Assembly: GCF_002127655.1 (NCBI RefSeq)
Contig: NZ_NEHB01000014.1
Coordinates: forward strand, 20,287-84,286
Direction: 5' to 3'
Length of the DNA stretch: 64,000 bases
Source of the DNA: Janthinobacterium sp. GW456P
GTDB taxonomy: Bacteria; Pseudomonadota; Gammaproteobacteria; Burkholderiales; Burkholderiaceae_D
Each line of letters opens with the position of its first letter. Within the stretch, counting starts at the first letter, position 1. The position numbers were made by a program, and so were the translations under genes. The notes beneath the pieces are model-generated. The model worked only from the letters and a program-made list of their open reading frames with translations. It was not told the DNA's origin and ran no database searches. Positions 8,460 to 20,400 of this stretch are shown piece after piece.

Positions 8460-11400
8460 ATGCAGCGAAGCAAGTCGGTCACGAAACACGCATCCTCCTC
8501 CGCCATGGCGGGCAACCGGACCGGGCGCCCGGTGCGCCTGAAACCGCTGGCGCTGGCCATCGCCATGCTGCTGCAGACGGGCGGCGTGCAGGCGCAGCAG
8601 CCGTTCAGCGGCGCCTGGTTTGCGGGCAAGGGCGCGCAGCAGGGCACGGCCGCCGCCACCGGACGCTTGCCGAATGGCCAGGCCATCATCGGGACGGACA
8701 ATAAGCAGGCGCAGCAGCAAAAAGCCAATGCGCAGCTGCAAAGTTCGCTGAACAATCTGCAACTGGCGGCGCGCGCCATCGCGGTGCAGCAGGCGGCCCA
8801 GCAGGCGGCGCGCCAGGCGGCCATCGCCGCCGGCGCGAAGGTGCCGGAAGGCCTGGCCGAAGGCGGCTTGAAAGTCGACAGCAACAGCCTGACGGCAGGC
8901 TGGTTCAATGCGAATGGCCCCACGCAGGCGCAGGCCGATGGCAAGACCGTGGTGACCGTCAAGCAGACGGCCGACAAGGCGATCCTGAACTGGGAGACGT
9001 TCAATATCGGCCAGAATACCACCCTGCAATTCGACCAGTTGGCGAACTGGTCCGTGCTCAACCGGGTCAACGATCCGCTGGCCCGGCCCAGCCAGATCCG
9101 TGGCCAGATCAAGGCGGACGGCACGGTGATGCTGGTCAACCGCAACGGCATCCTGTTTACGGGCAGCAGCCAGGTCGACACGCGCAGCCTGGTGGCCGCC
9201 GCCGTGGGCATGAGCGACAGTCAATTCAAGAAGGGCATCTACAGCGAAACGCTGGGCTCGGGCTTCAAGCCCACGCTGGCCAACGACCTGGTGCTAAACG
9301 GCAGCGTGGCCACGCACGGCAACGCCACGGCCGACGTGGTGGTGCAGGCCGGCGCGCAGATCAGCACGCGCAAGCCGCAGACGGTGACGGAAGGCGGCGG
9401 CTATGTGCTGCTGGCCGGGCGCGAAGTGCATAACGGCGGCAGCCTGTCGGCGCCGAACGGCCAGGTGACGCTGGTTGCCGGCGACAGCTTCGTCATCCGC
9501 AAGGGGCTGGGCACGGACGCCAACCAGACCTCCAGCACGCGCGGCAACGAGGTCGACGCCAAGTTCAACGCGCACAGTGGCGCCGGCACGGCGATGAATA
9601 CGGGCCTGGTGCAGGCGCTCACCGGCGACGTCACCCTGGTGGGCCGCGACGTGCAGCAGGCCGGCGTGTTGCTCAGCAGCACCAGCGTGACGACACGCGG
9701 CACCGTGCACCTGAAGGCCGACGGCAGCGACGGCCTGGTCACCCTGGCGCCGGACAGCCTCACCACGGTACTGCTCGACGACAGTGGCGCCACCGCGCTG
9801 GACGTGCAGCGCGATGCGCTCATCAAGGACTCAGCCCTGCTCAGCGACGGTGCCTACAACCGCCGCGACCTCTCGCTGATCCAGATCGCCTCCGGCCGTG
9901 ACATCGTCTTCGACAGCGGCTCGCTGACCCTGGCCACCGGCGGCCAGGTCAATGCGCTGGCCACGCGCCGCACGCAAGTCGCGCGCGGCGCCAGCATCGA
10001 CGTTTCCGGTGCCGTCGGCGTCAACGTGGCGATGGCTTCGAACAACGTGCTGATCAATGCGCAGGGCAACGAGCAGCGCGACGCGCCCGGCAACCGCGAC
10101 AGCAAGGTGCTCAACAACGCCGACCTGTGGGTCGACCGGCGGGACCTGGTACGCGTGGCGGCCGGCACGAATGGCTATCCTACCGACCGCTGGTACACGG
10201 GCGGCGGCTTGCTCGAAGTGAGCGGCTATCTGAACACCAGTGGCCATGGCATCGGCGAATGGGCGGCGCAGGGCGGCACGGTGGCGTTCAAGGGCGGCGA
10301 ACTGGTGACCCAGGCCGGTTCCTCGCTCAATGTTTCCGGCGGCACCTTCGACGTCCAGACCGGGATGATTCGCCAGAGCTGGCTCAGCGGCAAGGATGGC
10401 CAGCTGTACCGGTTGTCGACGGCGCCCGGCGACGTGCTCTATAGCGGCCTGTATCGTGGATTCGAATCGTTGCACAAGCGCTGGGGAGAGGGGGCGACCG
10501 AAAACTTTGCCAACCCCCTGATCGGCGCGCGCGAACGCCTGGAAAACGGCTATATCGTGGGCCGTGACGCTGGCCGCGTCATCGTCGGCACCGGTTCCGC
10601 GGTGCTCGAAGGCGGCATCGAATCGAGCGTGTTCCAGGGCGAGCGCCAGAAGGCGACGCGCGATGCCACCCTGGATAGCTACCGCCAGTCGCAGCTGGCG
10701 GCGCCCCGCAAGGGAGAATTGCTGCTGGGCCAGATCGTGCCGGTATTCGATGCCACCAGCGCACAGTTGCGCGACAACCCGACGGCCCTGCTGCAGTCGC
10801 TGCACGTCGGCACGGCCGGCGCTGGCAGCGCCCCAATGGCCGCGCCCGGCCTGCCGGACGCCATGCCTGACAGCCTGGTCGGCAAGGCCTTCCTCGATGC
10901 GGGCTGGCTCAACGCCCAGCAACTGGGCGGCTTCAAGGCCTATGTCACCGGCGGTATCGCGGTCGATGCCGCCGTGCAAGTCGCTCCTGGCGGCGAGATT
11001 GCGCTGCACGCTCCCGAGGTAGCAGTGAATGCCGGCTTGAGCGCGCGCGGCGGCAGCATCGCCCTCGGCGACATCGTCAACAAGCTGGCCAGCAGCGGCA
11101 ATGGCTGGATCGACACCGTCATCGCGCCGACACCGAAAGGGCAGACGGCCGGCATCAAGGTCGCATCCGGCGTCACGCTCGACACCCGCGGCCTGTGGAG
11201 CCAGCTGCAGCTGGACCCGAGCGACATTTCCGGCTTGCCGTACGTCAATGGCGGCAAGGTGTCGCTGGTCGGCAGCGGCGCCGTCACCCTGGCTGCCGGC
11301 AGCGTCATCGACACTTCCTCCGGCGCGGCCACGCTGGCCAATGGCAAGTTGCAGGGCGGGCGTGGCGGCAACATCACTCTCAAATCAAACCAGAACGACG

Positions 11401-14400
11401 TCGATGGAAAAGGCTCGGCGGCGCTGGTGATGGACGGCGAGTTGCGCGGTTACGGCGTGAAGGGGGGCGGCACGCTGAGCATCGATTCCGGCATCGGCGT
11501 GGCCATCGGTGGCGGCGTGCTGGCCGAGAACGGCATCTTGCCGGCGGGCCAGTCTGTTCCGGTGCACCTGACCCTGGCAGAGGCCTTCACCATCAAGGCC
11601 GGCACGGTGCTCGACAGCGATTTCAGCTATATCAGCAACCGTCTTGCGCCCGGCCAGCCGTTGCTCGACCTGCCTGACTTCAGCGTGTCGCGTCCCTACA
11701 CCCTGGCTGCCCCGTGGGTGGTGCCGCCGGCCTCGGTCAGCTGGGAATATATCTACATCGGCGCCACGAATGGCTCCACGTACATGTCCGGCATGACCGT
11801 GCCGGCAGGCGTCACGCTGAACAGCGTGCAGGGCAAGCTTGGCTCCGGCTACCTGGTACCGGCCGCGGCGTTCCCGAACGGCATGCCCGTCGCTCCCTAT
11901 AGCGCGATAGTGGCCGCCGGCACCGCGTTTGCGGCGGACGTGACCCTCAACGCGGGTGACCGCCTGATGGCCGGCAACCGCGTGCCGCAGGATCTGGCGA
12001 TCAAGCCGCTGCTGATACTGGACAGTTCCCTGTTCCAGCGCGGCTTTGCGCACTACGACATCAGTGGCCAGCAAGGCGTGCAGGTGGCGCAGGGCGCCGC
12101 CATCGACGTGGCGATGCCGGTGCTGCGCGCCGATCCGGCGGTGGCGCGCACGCTGGCCAGCGGCGCCGATCCCGCCGCCGCCTTGCAGCCGTGGCTGGGG
12201 CCGCAGTGGCAGGAAGACGCCGTCAAGGGCGTGTTGACGCAACGCGCCGGCGCCGATATCGCCTTGGCGGCCGGCACCCGCAGCGCCAAGGCGCCGCTGG
12301 TGATCGGCCAGGGCGCCGCGCTGCGTGTGGACGAGGGGCAGAGCATCAGCCTCACCGGCAATGGCCAGGTCACGGTGGAAGGCAAGCTCAGTGCCGCCGG
12401 CGGGCGCATTTCCGTGCTGCCGGGCCTGCTGGTCACCGGTAACGAGAGCAATCGTCCGGATGGCAGCGCCAATGCCCAGTCGATCTGGATCGGCGACGGC
12501 GCGGTGCTCGACGTGGCCGGCCGCGCGGCCACCGCCATCGATGCCCAGGGAGGCGTGTATGGCCATGTCGGCAGCGGCGGCACCATCGAGATCGGCGCCA
12601 GGCACAAGCTTGACGCCACCCGGGTCGAGGCGGCCGACGCTTTTGTCGTGCTGCGTCCTGGTGCGCGCCTGGAAGCGTCCGGCGCAGCGGCCACACTTGA
12701 CCTGCCCGGCCAGGGCAGCGTGCTGGTGGCCGGCGACGGCGGCAGCATCGCGCTCAGCTCCTTCCGTGGACTGTTCCTTGACGGCGGCATGCATGCGGCG
12801 GCCGGTGGCGCGGGCGCGGCCGGCGGCACCCTGGCGCTGAACCTGGAAACACCGAACTACGGCATCGTCGGCAAGATCGACTTGAAGGGACTCGTCGTCG
12901 AAGACGCGGTGCGCGTGCCGCGCGAACTGGTGGTGTCGCGCCTGCAGGGCGACAGCGGCCTGGCCAGCGACCTGATGGCCGGCGACAGGGACCCGGCGCT
13001 GCGCTACGGCGCGGCGCGCCTGGGCGTCGACCGCATCCAGGCCGGCGGTTTCGACCACCTGGCCCTGCTGTCCAACGGCTTGCTCAGCTTTGATGGCGAT
13101 GTCGACCTGTCGCTGGGACAAAGCCTGCGCCTGACCGCCACCTCGCTGGCGCTGGGCCAGAAGGCCGACGCCGCCACGCAGGTCAGGCTGGCGGCACCGT
13201 ATATCCGCCTGTCGGGCACCACCCGTACGCAAGCCGATGACCATTTGCTGCCCAACCCGGTCAACGGTTCGGGCAATCTCGGCGCGGGCGGCGGCAAGCT
13301 GGGCACGCCGGCCGTCGCCGACACTGCGCGCCTGGCCCTCGATGCCGCCTTGATCGACCTTGCCAACACCGTCAATTTCGGCGCCAATGGCAGCATCGTG
13401 CAGAACGTCGCCAAGGACCTGGAAGTCAAGCGTGACGCCTTTGGCGAGCTGGAACTGCGCAGCAGCGGCGATATCCGCATGCTCGGCGATGCCGCGCTGT
13501 ACACGCCCGGCAACCTGACCCTGGCGGGCGCGCAGATCTATCCTGCCAGTGGCGCCAAGGGTCGCGTGATCGTTGGCCAGAAATCGGTGCTCAACGAGTA
13601 CGGACAGATGGTGCGCCAGTTCGACCCCGCGCGCAGCCTGACCATCGAGCGCGCCGGCGATCCGTCCGCGCCGCTGCCGGCCATGCCGTACTCGGTATTC
13701 GGCTCGCTCGAACTGGGCGCGGCCACGGTGAACCAGGGCGGCGTGTTGCGGGCGCCCTTGGGCAAGATTGCGGTGGGCATGAACGGCTCGGGCGCGGTGA
13801 CCAGCCAGCTCAATGTGCTGCCCGGCAGCGTGACCTCGGTCAGCGCGAATGGACTGGTCATGCCTTACGGCGGCACGCTCGACGGTCTCAGCTACATGTA
13901 TGACGGCGACGACGTGGCGTACAAGGGCGTGGGCAACGATCCGGCGATCGTACTCGCCGGCAAGAGCGTCGACGTGCGCGATGGTGCCGTGCTCGACATG
14001 ACGGGCGGCGGCAGCCTCATGGGCGCCGCTTTCCTGGCCGGGCGCGGCGGCTCGACCGATGCGCGCCTCAATCCATTGGTGCAGACCTCGGCCAAGGGTG
14101 GCTTCGTGCTGCCCGGCCTGGCCACCAACCCCGTCTACGCCATCGTGGCCGGACCGCAGGCCGCCTATGCGCCTGTCGTTGCCGAGAACGGCGCGGGCGA
14201 TCCGGCGCTGGGCCGCCAGATTACTATCGGCACCGGCGTGCCTGGCCTGGCGGCCGGCACCTACACCTTGCTGCCGTCGAGCTTTGCCCTGTTGCCGGGC
14301 GCCTTCCGGGTCGAACTCAATGGACTGGCGGCCGGCGGCATGCCCATGGGGACGGCCACGGCCATGCGCAATGGTTCGTATGCCGCCGCGGTGCAACTGG

Positions 14401-17400
14401 GCATCAGCAACACCAGCCAGCGCGACGTGCGGTCATCGCAGGCGCTGCTGACGTCGGCCGACGTGCTGCGCAGCTATTCGCAATTCAACGAAACCAGTTA
14501 TGCCGACTTCGCGCTGGCCCAGGCCGTGCGCGACGGCGTGCCGCGTCCGCTGCTCGAACGCGATGCCAAGGCGCTGCACTTCGACCTGGTGGCACCCGTG
14601 GCCGGCGACAGCACCGCCGCCACCGACGCGCTGCGCTTTGCCGGCAAGGCGCAGTACACGCCTGGCAAGGATGGCTTCGGCGGCAGCGCCCTGCTGCTGG
14701 GCGGCTACAGGCGCAACTATGAAATCCTGGGCAGCGGCGCCGCGCCCACCGCCGGTTTCGATGGCACGTCGGTGCGCGTGGACGCCCTGAACGCCATTGC
14801 CGCGCCGCGCCTGGGCATCGGCGGCTTGCCAGTGGCTAATTACAACGATCCGTTCACCGGCCGTCAGCAAGCCAACGTGGCGCAGTTCCAGAGCGGCGCG
14901 GGTACGGTCGTGCTGCGCGACGGCGCGGTGCTGCGCGCTGGCGAGGTTTTCCTGGTGACCGATACCAAGGCCGGCGGCATCATCATCGAGCAGGGCGGCG
15001 GCATCAATACGCTGGGCCGCGGCACCGCCGCCTGGGATTCATCGAACGGCTTCGTGTATGCGCCGGGCGCGTCCAGCGTGCTGGCCGTTTCGAACGGGCG
15101 GCTCGACATGCTGGCCCCGACCTTCAGCACGGATCCGATCCGCGGGGCGGGCCGCATCGATATCGGCGCCTGCGCGCCGGGCGCCACATGCAGCGGCGCG
15201 ACGCCGCTGTATTCGGAAGGCACGATCGCCGCCGCCACGGACCAGAGCTTCCAGCTGCGCGACGCCACCACCTACGGCACGCGCAACCTGGTGCTGGCGG
15301 TGGGCGGCATCAACGTCGGCAGCGAAGCGTCGCTGGCGGCGATGGCTGCGCGCGATGCGCTGCCGGCCGGGTTGACGCTGAACCAGGGCATTCTCGACCG
15401 CCTGCTGCGCGGCGACGCCAGTGCCGGCGCACCTGCGCTGGACAACCTGGTGCTGACGGCGCGCGACGCCATTAATTTCTATGACAACGTCGAATTGTCG
15501 ACCATAGACGCGAGCACGGGAAAATCGTCGCTGGAGCGCCTGGTGATCGGCACGCCGGCGATCTATGGCGCCGGCGGCAGCGACGCCGTCGCGCGCATCC
15601 ACACCGACGTGCTGGTGTGGAATGGCGCCACCACGGCGCCGGGCCTGCCAGCCACCGAAGGGGCGGGCAGCGGCAAGGGGCGCCTGCAGATCGACGCCCG
15701 CCAGGTCGAGTTCGGCTATGGCCCCAACAGCCGGCCAGACACCATCCACAGCATGGACCGGCTGATCCTCGGCTTTGGCGATGTCGCCATCAACGCCGCC
15801 GAGCGCATCACCGCCAACCATAGCGGCTCGCTGGCCGTCTACCAGTCGCAAAGCGGCTGGGATACGGCCAGCAAGGGCTACCTGCGTAGCGGCGGCAACC
15901 TGACCCTGAATACGGCGCTGCTGACCGGCAACGCCGGCTCGGTCAACAAGATCAAGGCGGGCGGCGACATCGTGGTCTCCAGGCCATCCACGGCCAAGGA
16001 TGTGCCTCAGGACGCGACCGCCCTGGCCGGTGCGCTGGGCGCGGAGATCGCGCTCGACGGGCGCAGCGTCACCCTGGACACGTCCGTGCTGTTGCCGAGC
16101 GGCAAGCTCACTGTCTCGGCCGAGCGCGACGTGCTGCTGGGCGACGCCGCCCGGCTTGACCTGGCCGGCCGCAAGATCGCCTTCCACGACGTGAGCAAAT
16201 ACAGCTGGGGTGGTGACGTGGTACTCGACAGCCGCAGCGGCGACGTGCGCCAGGCTGCCGGTTCGCGCATCGACATCTCGGCCGTATCGAACCGCGCCGG
16301 CAAGCTGACCGCCACGGCGCTGGGCCAGGAAGCGGGCACGGTGTCGTTGCTGGGCGGTATCGCGGGCGGCAGCAGCGGCCACTATGACGCCGGCGGCACC
16401 GAGGTGCCGTTCGCGGCCGGCGGCGCCGACATCCGCGGCCAGCATATCGCGGACTTTGGCAGCCTGAACCAACGCCTGACGGATGGCGGGGTAGTCGGCA
16501 GCCGCAGCTTCCAGCTCAAGCAGGGCGACCTGGTGCTGGGCAACGAGCTGCGCGGACGCGAAATCAACGTCTCGGTCGATGCCGGCCACCTGACGGTCAA
16601 GGGCACCGTCGACGCCAGCGGCGAGCAGGTCGGCAGCATCCGCCTGGCCGCGCGCGACGGCGTCCACCTGGCCGGCAGCGCCGTGCTCGATGCCCACGGC
16701 AGCGTGTTGCGGGTCGATAGCTATGGCAAGGTCATCGAGGCACCCAACCGTGCCGTGATCGACATCGATGCCGGCAGCGGCCGCCTGGTGCTCGACAGCG
16801 GTGCGCGCATGGACTTGCGCGCCGGCACGGCCGGCAAGGCCGACCGGATCGCCTCGCTGGGCACGCTGGAACTGAGCGCGCAACGTGTCGGTGGCGCTCG
16901 TGGCAACGACATCGCCATCGATGCGGCCGGTCCGCTGGCCATCGACGGCGCCCGTGCCATCACAGTCAACGGCTTCTGGTCGTACACGGACGCCCGTCCG
17001 GGCACCGACGCGACGGCCGACGGCCGTCCCTACCAGGTCATCGACCAGGACTACCTGGACCGCAAGCACGACGACAGCGTGGCCTTCATGACGGGCGCCC
17101 TGGCGAATGACGGGCTGATGAATGGCCGCCTGTCCGGCCTGCGCAACTACCGGGACGCCTTCCACCTGCGTCCGGGCGTAGCCATCCTCAGCGCCACGCC
17201 GGGCGGCGACCTGCATGTCGATGGCGACATCGACCTGTCGGGCTACCGCTACGCCAGCGTCAACCCGCATGCCATGCACACCGCAGTGCGCGGCTCGGGC
17301 GAAGCGGGCGCGCTGGTGCTGCGCGCCGGCGGCAAGCTGAACATCTTTGGCAGCCTGAACGACGGTTTCGACGGTGCGGCCCTGCCGGTCACGCCGGACG

Positions 17401-20400
17401 ACAATGGCTGGGTGCTGACCAAGGGCCGCGTGCCCTGGGGCGCCGACGTCATCGTGCCGCATGACCAGCTGGTCACGCTGGCCGACGACACTTTCTTCCA
17501 GTCCGGCCGCACCCTGAACTACGATCTGCCCATGAAAGCCATGGGCTTGCGCGCCGACACCGCGCTGCCGGCGCAGGCCACCTTGACGGCCGACTTGCAG
17601 TTGCCGGCCGGAACCGTGCTGGGTGGCGCCGTGCGCAATGCGGCTGGCGCGGTGATATATGCGGCTGGCACAGTGTTGGCCAGCAATGTCACGCTGAGCA
17701 GTGGCATGCGGCTCGATGCCGGCACCCGCCTGCCGGTACCGATGCGGGTCGCCGCCATGACCTGGCCCGGTGGCGTGCCGCTGCCGTATCCGATCGGCGC
17801 GGTCAACGATACGCCCAGCCCCGACTATAACGGCGATGGCGTGCCCGATACCCCTGCCAATGGGGTGATACTGGCTGGCAATTTGACCCTGCGCAAGGGC
17901 GCGCTGGTGCCGAGCGAAACCTGGGTGCGCCTGCCCGACGGCGCCGATATGGTCAAGCTGCGCCCGAGTGACGCGGCCGGCAACCAGGGACGCAACTGGG
18001 CCCTGGCGCCGATGCTGGCGAGCGGTTCCCAGTCGTGGTCGATGCGCCTGGTGGGCGGCGCCGATACGCAGGCGGCCGACAGCCGCGCGCTGCGCCAGGG
18101 GGCACCGGACGCGGGCTTGCTGCTGACGGATCATCATTACGGCATGGGCCAGGCTTACGAGCTGCCCACCGTGGCCGTGCCGCCGACGCCTGGCGTGGCG
18201 GGCAACTTTTACTGGATGGGCCAGTCGGACATCTATGCCGGCTATCCGGCTGGCACGAAGATCAATCTCGACGATTTTCCGAGCGTGGAAGCCTTGCTGG
18301 AATACAACCAGTGGGGCGTGGGCGACCTGGTGACCTGGCTGCCCGAGGGCGCCAGTTTTCCAGCGGTGGCCAAGCCGGCGCGGCAACAGCTGTTCAGCGT
18401 GCTGCGTACCGGTACGGGCGACCTGGACCTGCTTGCCGGTGGCAACTTCAGCCAGAGTTCGCCGTATGGCGTCTACACGGCCGGCACGCAGGCGGCCGAC
18501 GTTGGCGCCGCCTACCGTCAGGCGCGCGCGACTGATCGCAACGGTTCCATCCTCGGTCCCGATGGCGCGGCCTTCAAGCCCTACGTCGATGGCGGTGCGC
18601 AAAGCCTGTACCAGGCCTGGTATCCGGACCACGGCGGCAACGTGCTGGTGCGCGCCCAAGGCGACGTGACCGGCGATCTGGTCGGCGCCGCCCGCGGTGA
18701 TCGCCGCACGGACGACCTCGGCTACATGCGTCCCCAGCTCAGCAGTACAGGTGTTGGCAACTGGCTGTGGCGCCAGGGCACCGGCAGCGCCGTCGCCCAG
18801 GCTGACGGCGTGCCGACCGCCTGGTGGATCAACTTCGGCAGCTACGTCGCCGGTGGCAGCGGCAGCAATTACCTGTTCGAGACGCTGCCGGTGATGACCG
18901 GCTTCACGGGCATCGGCACCCTGGGCGGCGGCAACCTGGTGCTGGAGGCCGGCGGTGCCGCCGGCATGCTGTCGACCCGCGCCGACCAGTCCGGCAGCGC
19001 CGTGGCGCGCAGCCAGGGCCTGAATTTGGTGGTGGCCAGCACTGGCCGGGTGGCGCCGGACGGTTCGGCGATGACCTTGACCGGCGGCGGCGACCTGGAC
19101 TTCCGCATCGGCGGCGGCCTGAACCCGGTGGCCGAAGTGCGTTCGTTCGCCACGCCGACGGGCGAGGTCACGTCGCAGACCCGCTTCGAGGGCAGCCGTA
19201 GCGACCTCAATAGTACCTTCGTCAACTTGCGCGGCGCCATGCGCATGGCGGCCGGCTCGGTGGGCGGCATCGAGTTGCGCTTCGACAAGGGCGATAACCA
19301 GGAGTCGCGCGCCTATCAGGTCTACAAGGCCACGTCGTCGATCGGCGGCGGCGGGCCGGTGCTGGTGCCGGGCGATGCCGGCGTGCGCATCGATACGCGC
19401 GGCGACCTGGTGCTCGGTGGCGTGGGCGACGCCGGCCGTGTCACGCAGGTGAACAATGGCACGCCGTTTACCGCACAAGGGGTGGCGCACGATGGCGAGG
19501 GTTACAGCTGGTTCTCGCTGTGGACGCCATCGACCGCCATCGACCTGTTCAGTGCGGGCGGCAACCTGACGCCGTCCACCGCCTGGATGGATGACCGCGC
19601 CAGCGCCAACCTGGCGTCCGCCGGCGGGCGCTTCGTGCTGCCATCGCAACTGCGGGCGGTCGCGGCCAGCGGCAGCCTCTACTACGGCAACTCCAGCCTG
19701 GGCGGCAAAGACCTTACGGGCGTCCCGCTGCGACCCGCGGCCGGCCTGCTGCTCGCACCCTCGCCGGTCAGTCCACATTTCACCCGCAGCACCCCGGGGC
19801 AACTGGAACTGATGGCCGGTGATTCGATCTATGCGGGCGGTTATTCGGTGACGGCTTCGGGCGCCGATCCGACCATGCTGCCTAGTCCTTTCAATCCCGG
19901 CTTCGCCGGTGTTTCCGGCGTCACCGTGTACGGCGACCTGTATACGCACAACGTGAGCCAGAATGCGCAGGCGCCCGACTTGCTGTTCGTGCCGCGCGAT
20001 GCGGGCGGCTCGCCGCAACGCTATCCGCTGTTCACGTTTGCGCCGCCGACCGCATCGGGCTATGCGGTGCAGGGCCAGCTTCCGGCGCGCTATTACGCCG
20101 CCGAGGGCGATCTTGTCGGGTTGCGCACGGGATCGATCATCACGCGCAATGTCGGCAAGACGGAGCGGCTCAGTACCTGGTACGAAGGCGGCGGGCCGGT
20201 GGCGCTGCGCGCCGGACGTGACATCGTCAACTCCGGCACGGCGCTGGGCCTGTTCGACGGCACGCCCGATGGCCTGCTGGGCTGGAGTTCGCAGGTGGCG
20301 TACAACAACCCGGCGCTGCCGCTGCGACCGACCCTCGCCACCCTGGGGGCGGCGAGTGGCAATCTGCTGGTGCACAACAATCCGGACGATGTCTCGGTGG

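Noticed and set aside
8460..8600. Possible extended signal peptide region (ESPR) at the N-terminus of TpsA
   Set aside because: The N-terminus is long, but the conserved ESPR pattern seen in many autotransporter/TpsA proteins is not evident; an ordinary long signal peptide suffices.
11385..14396. A 1003-codon open frame on the minus strand opposite tpsA
   Set aside because: Same explanation as above: no domains, no ribosome-binding site, composition typical of a codon-bias shadow.
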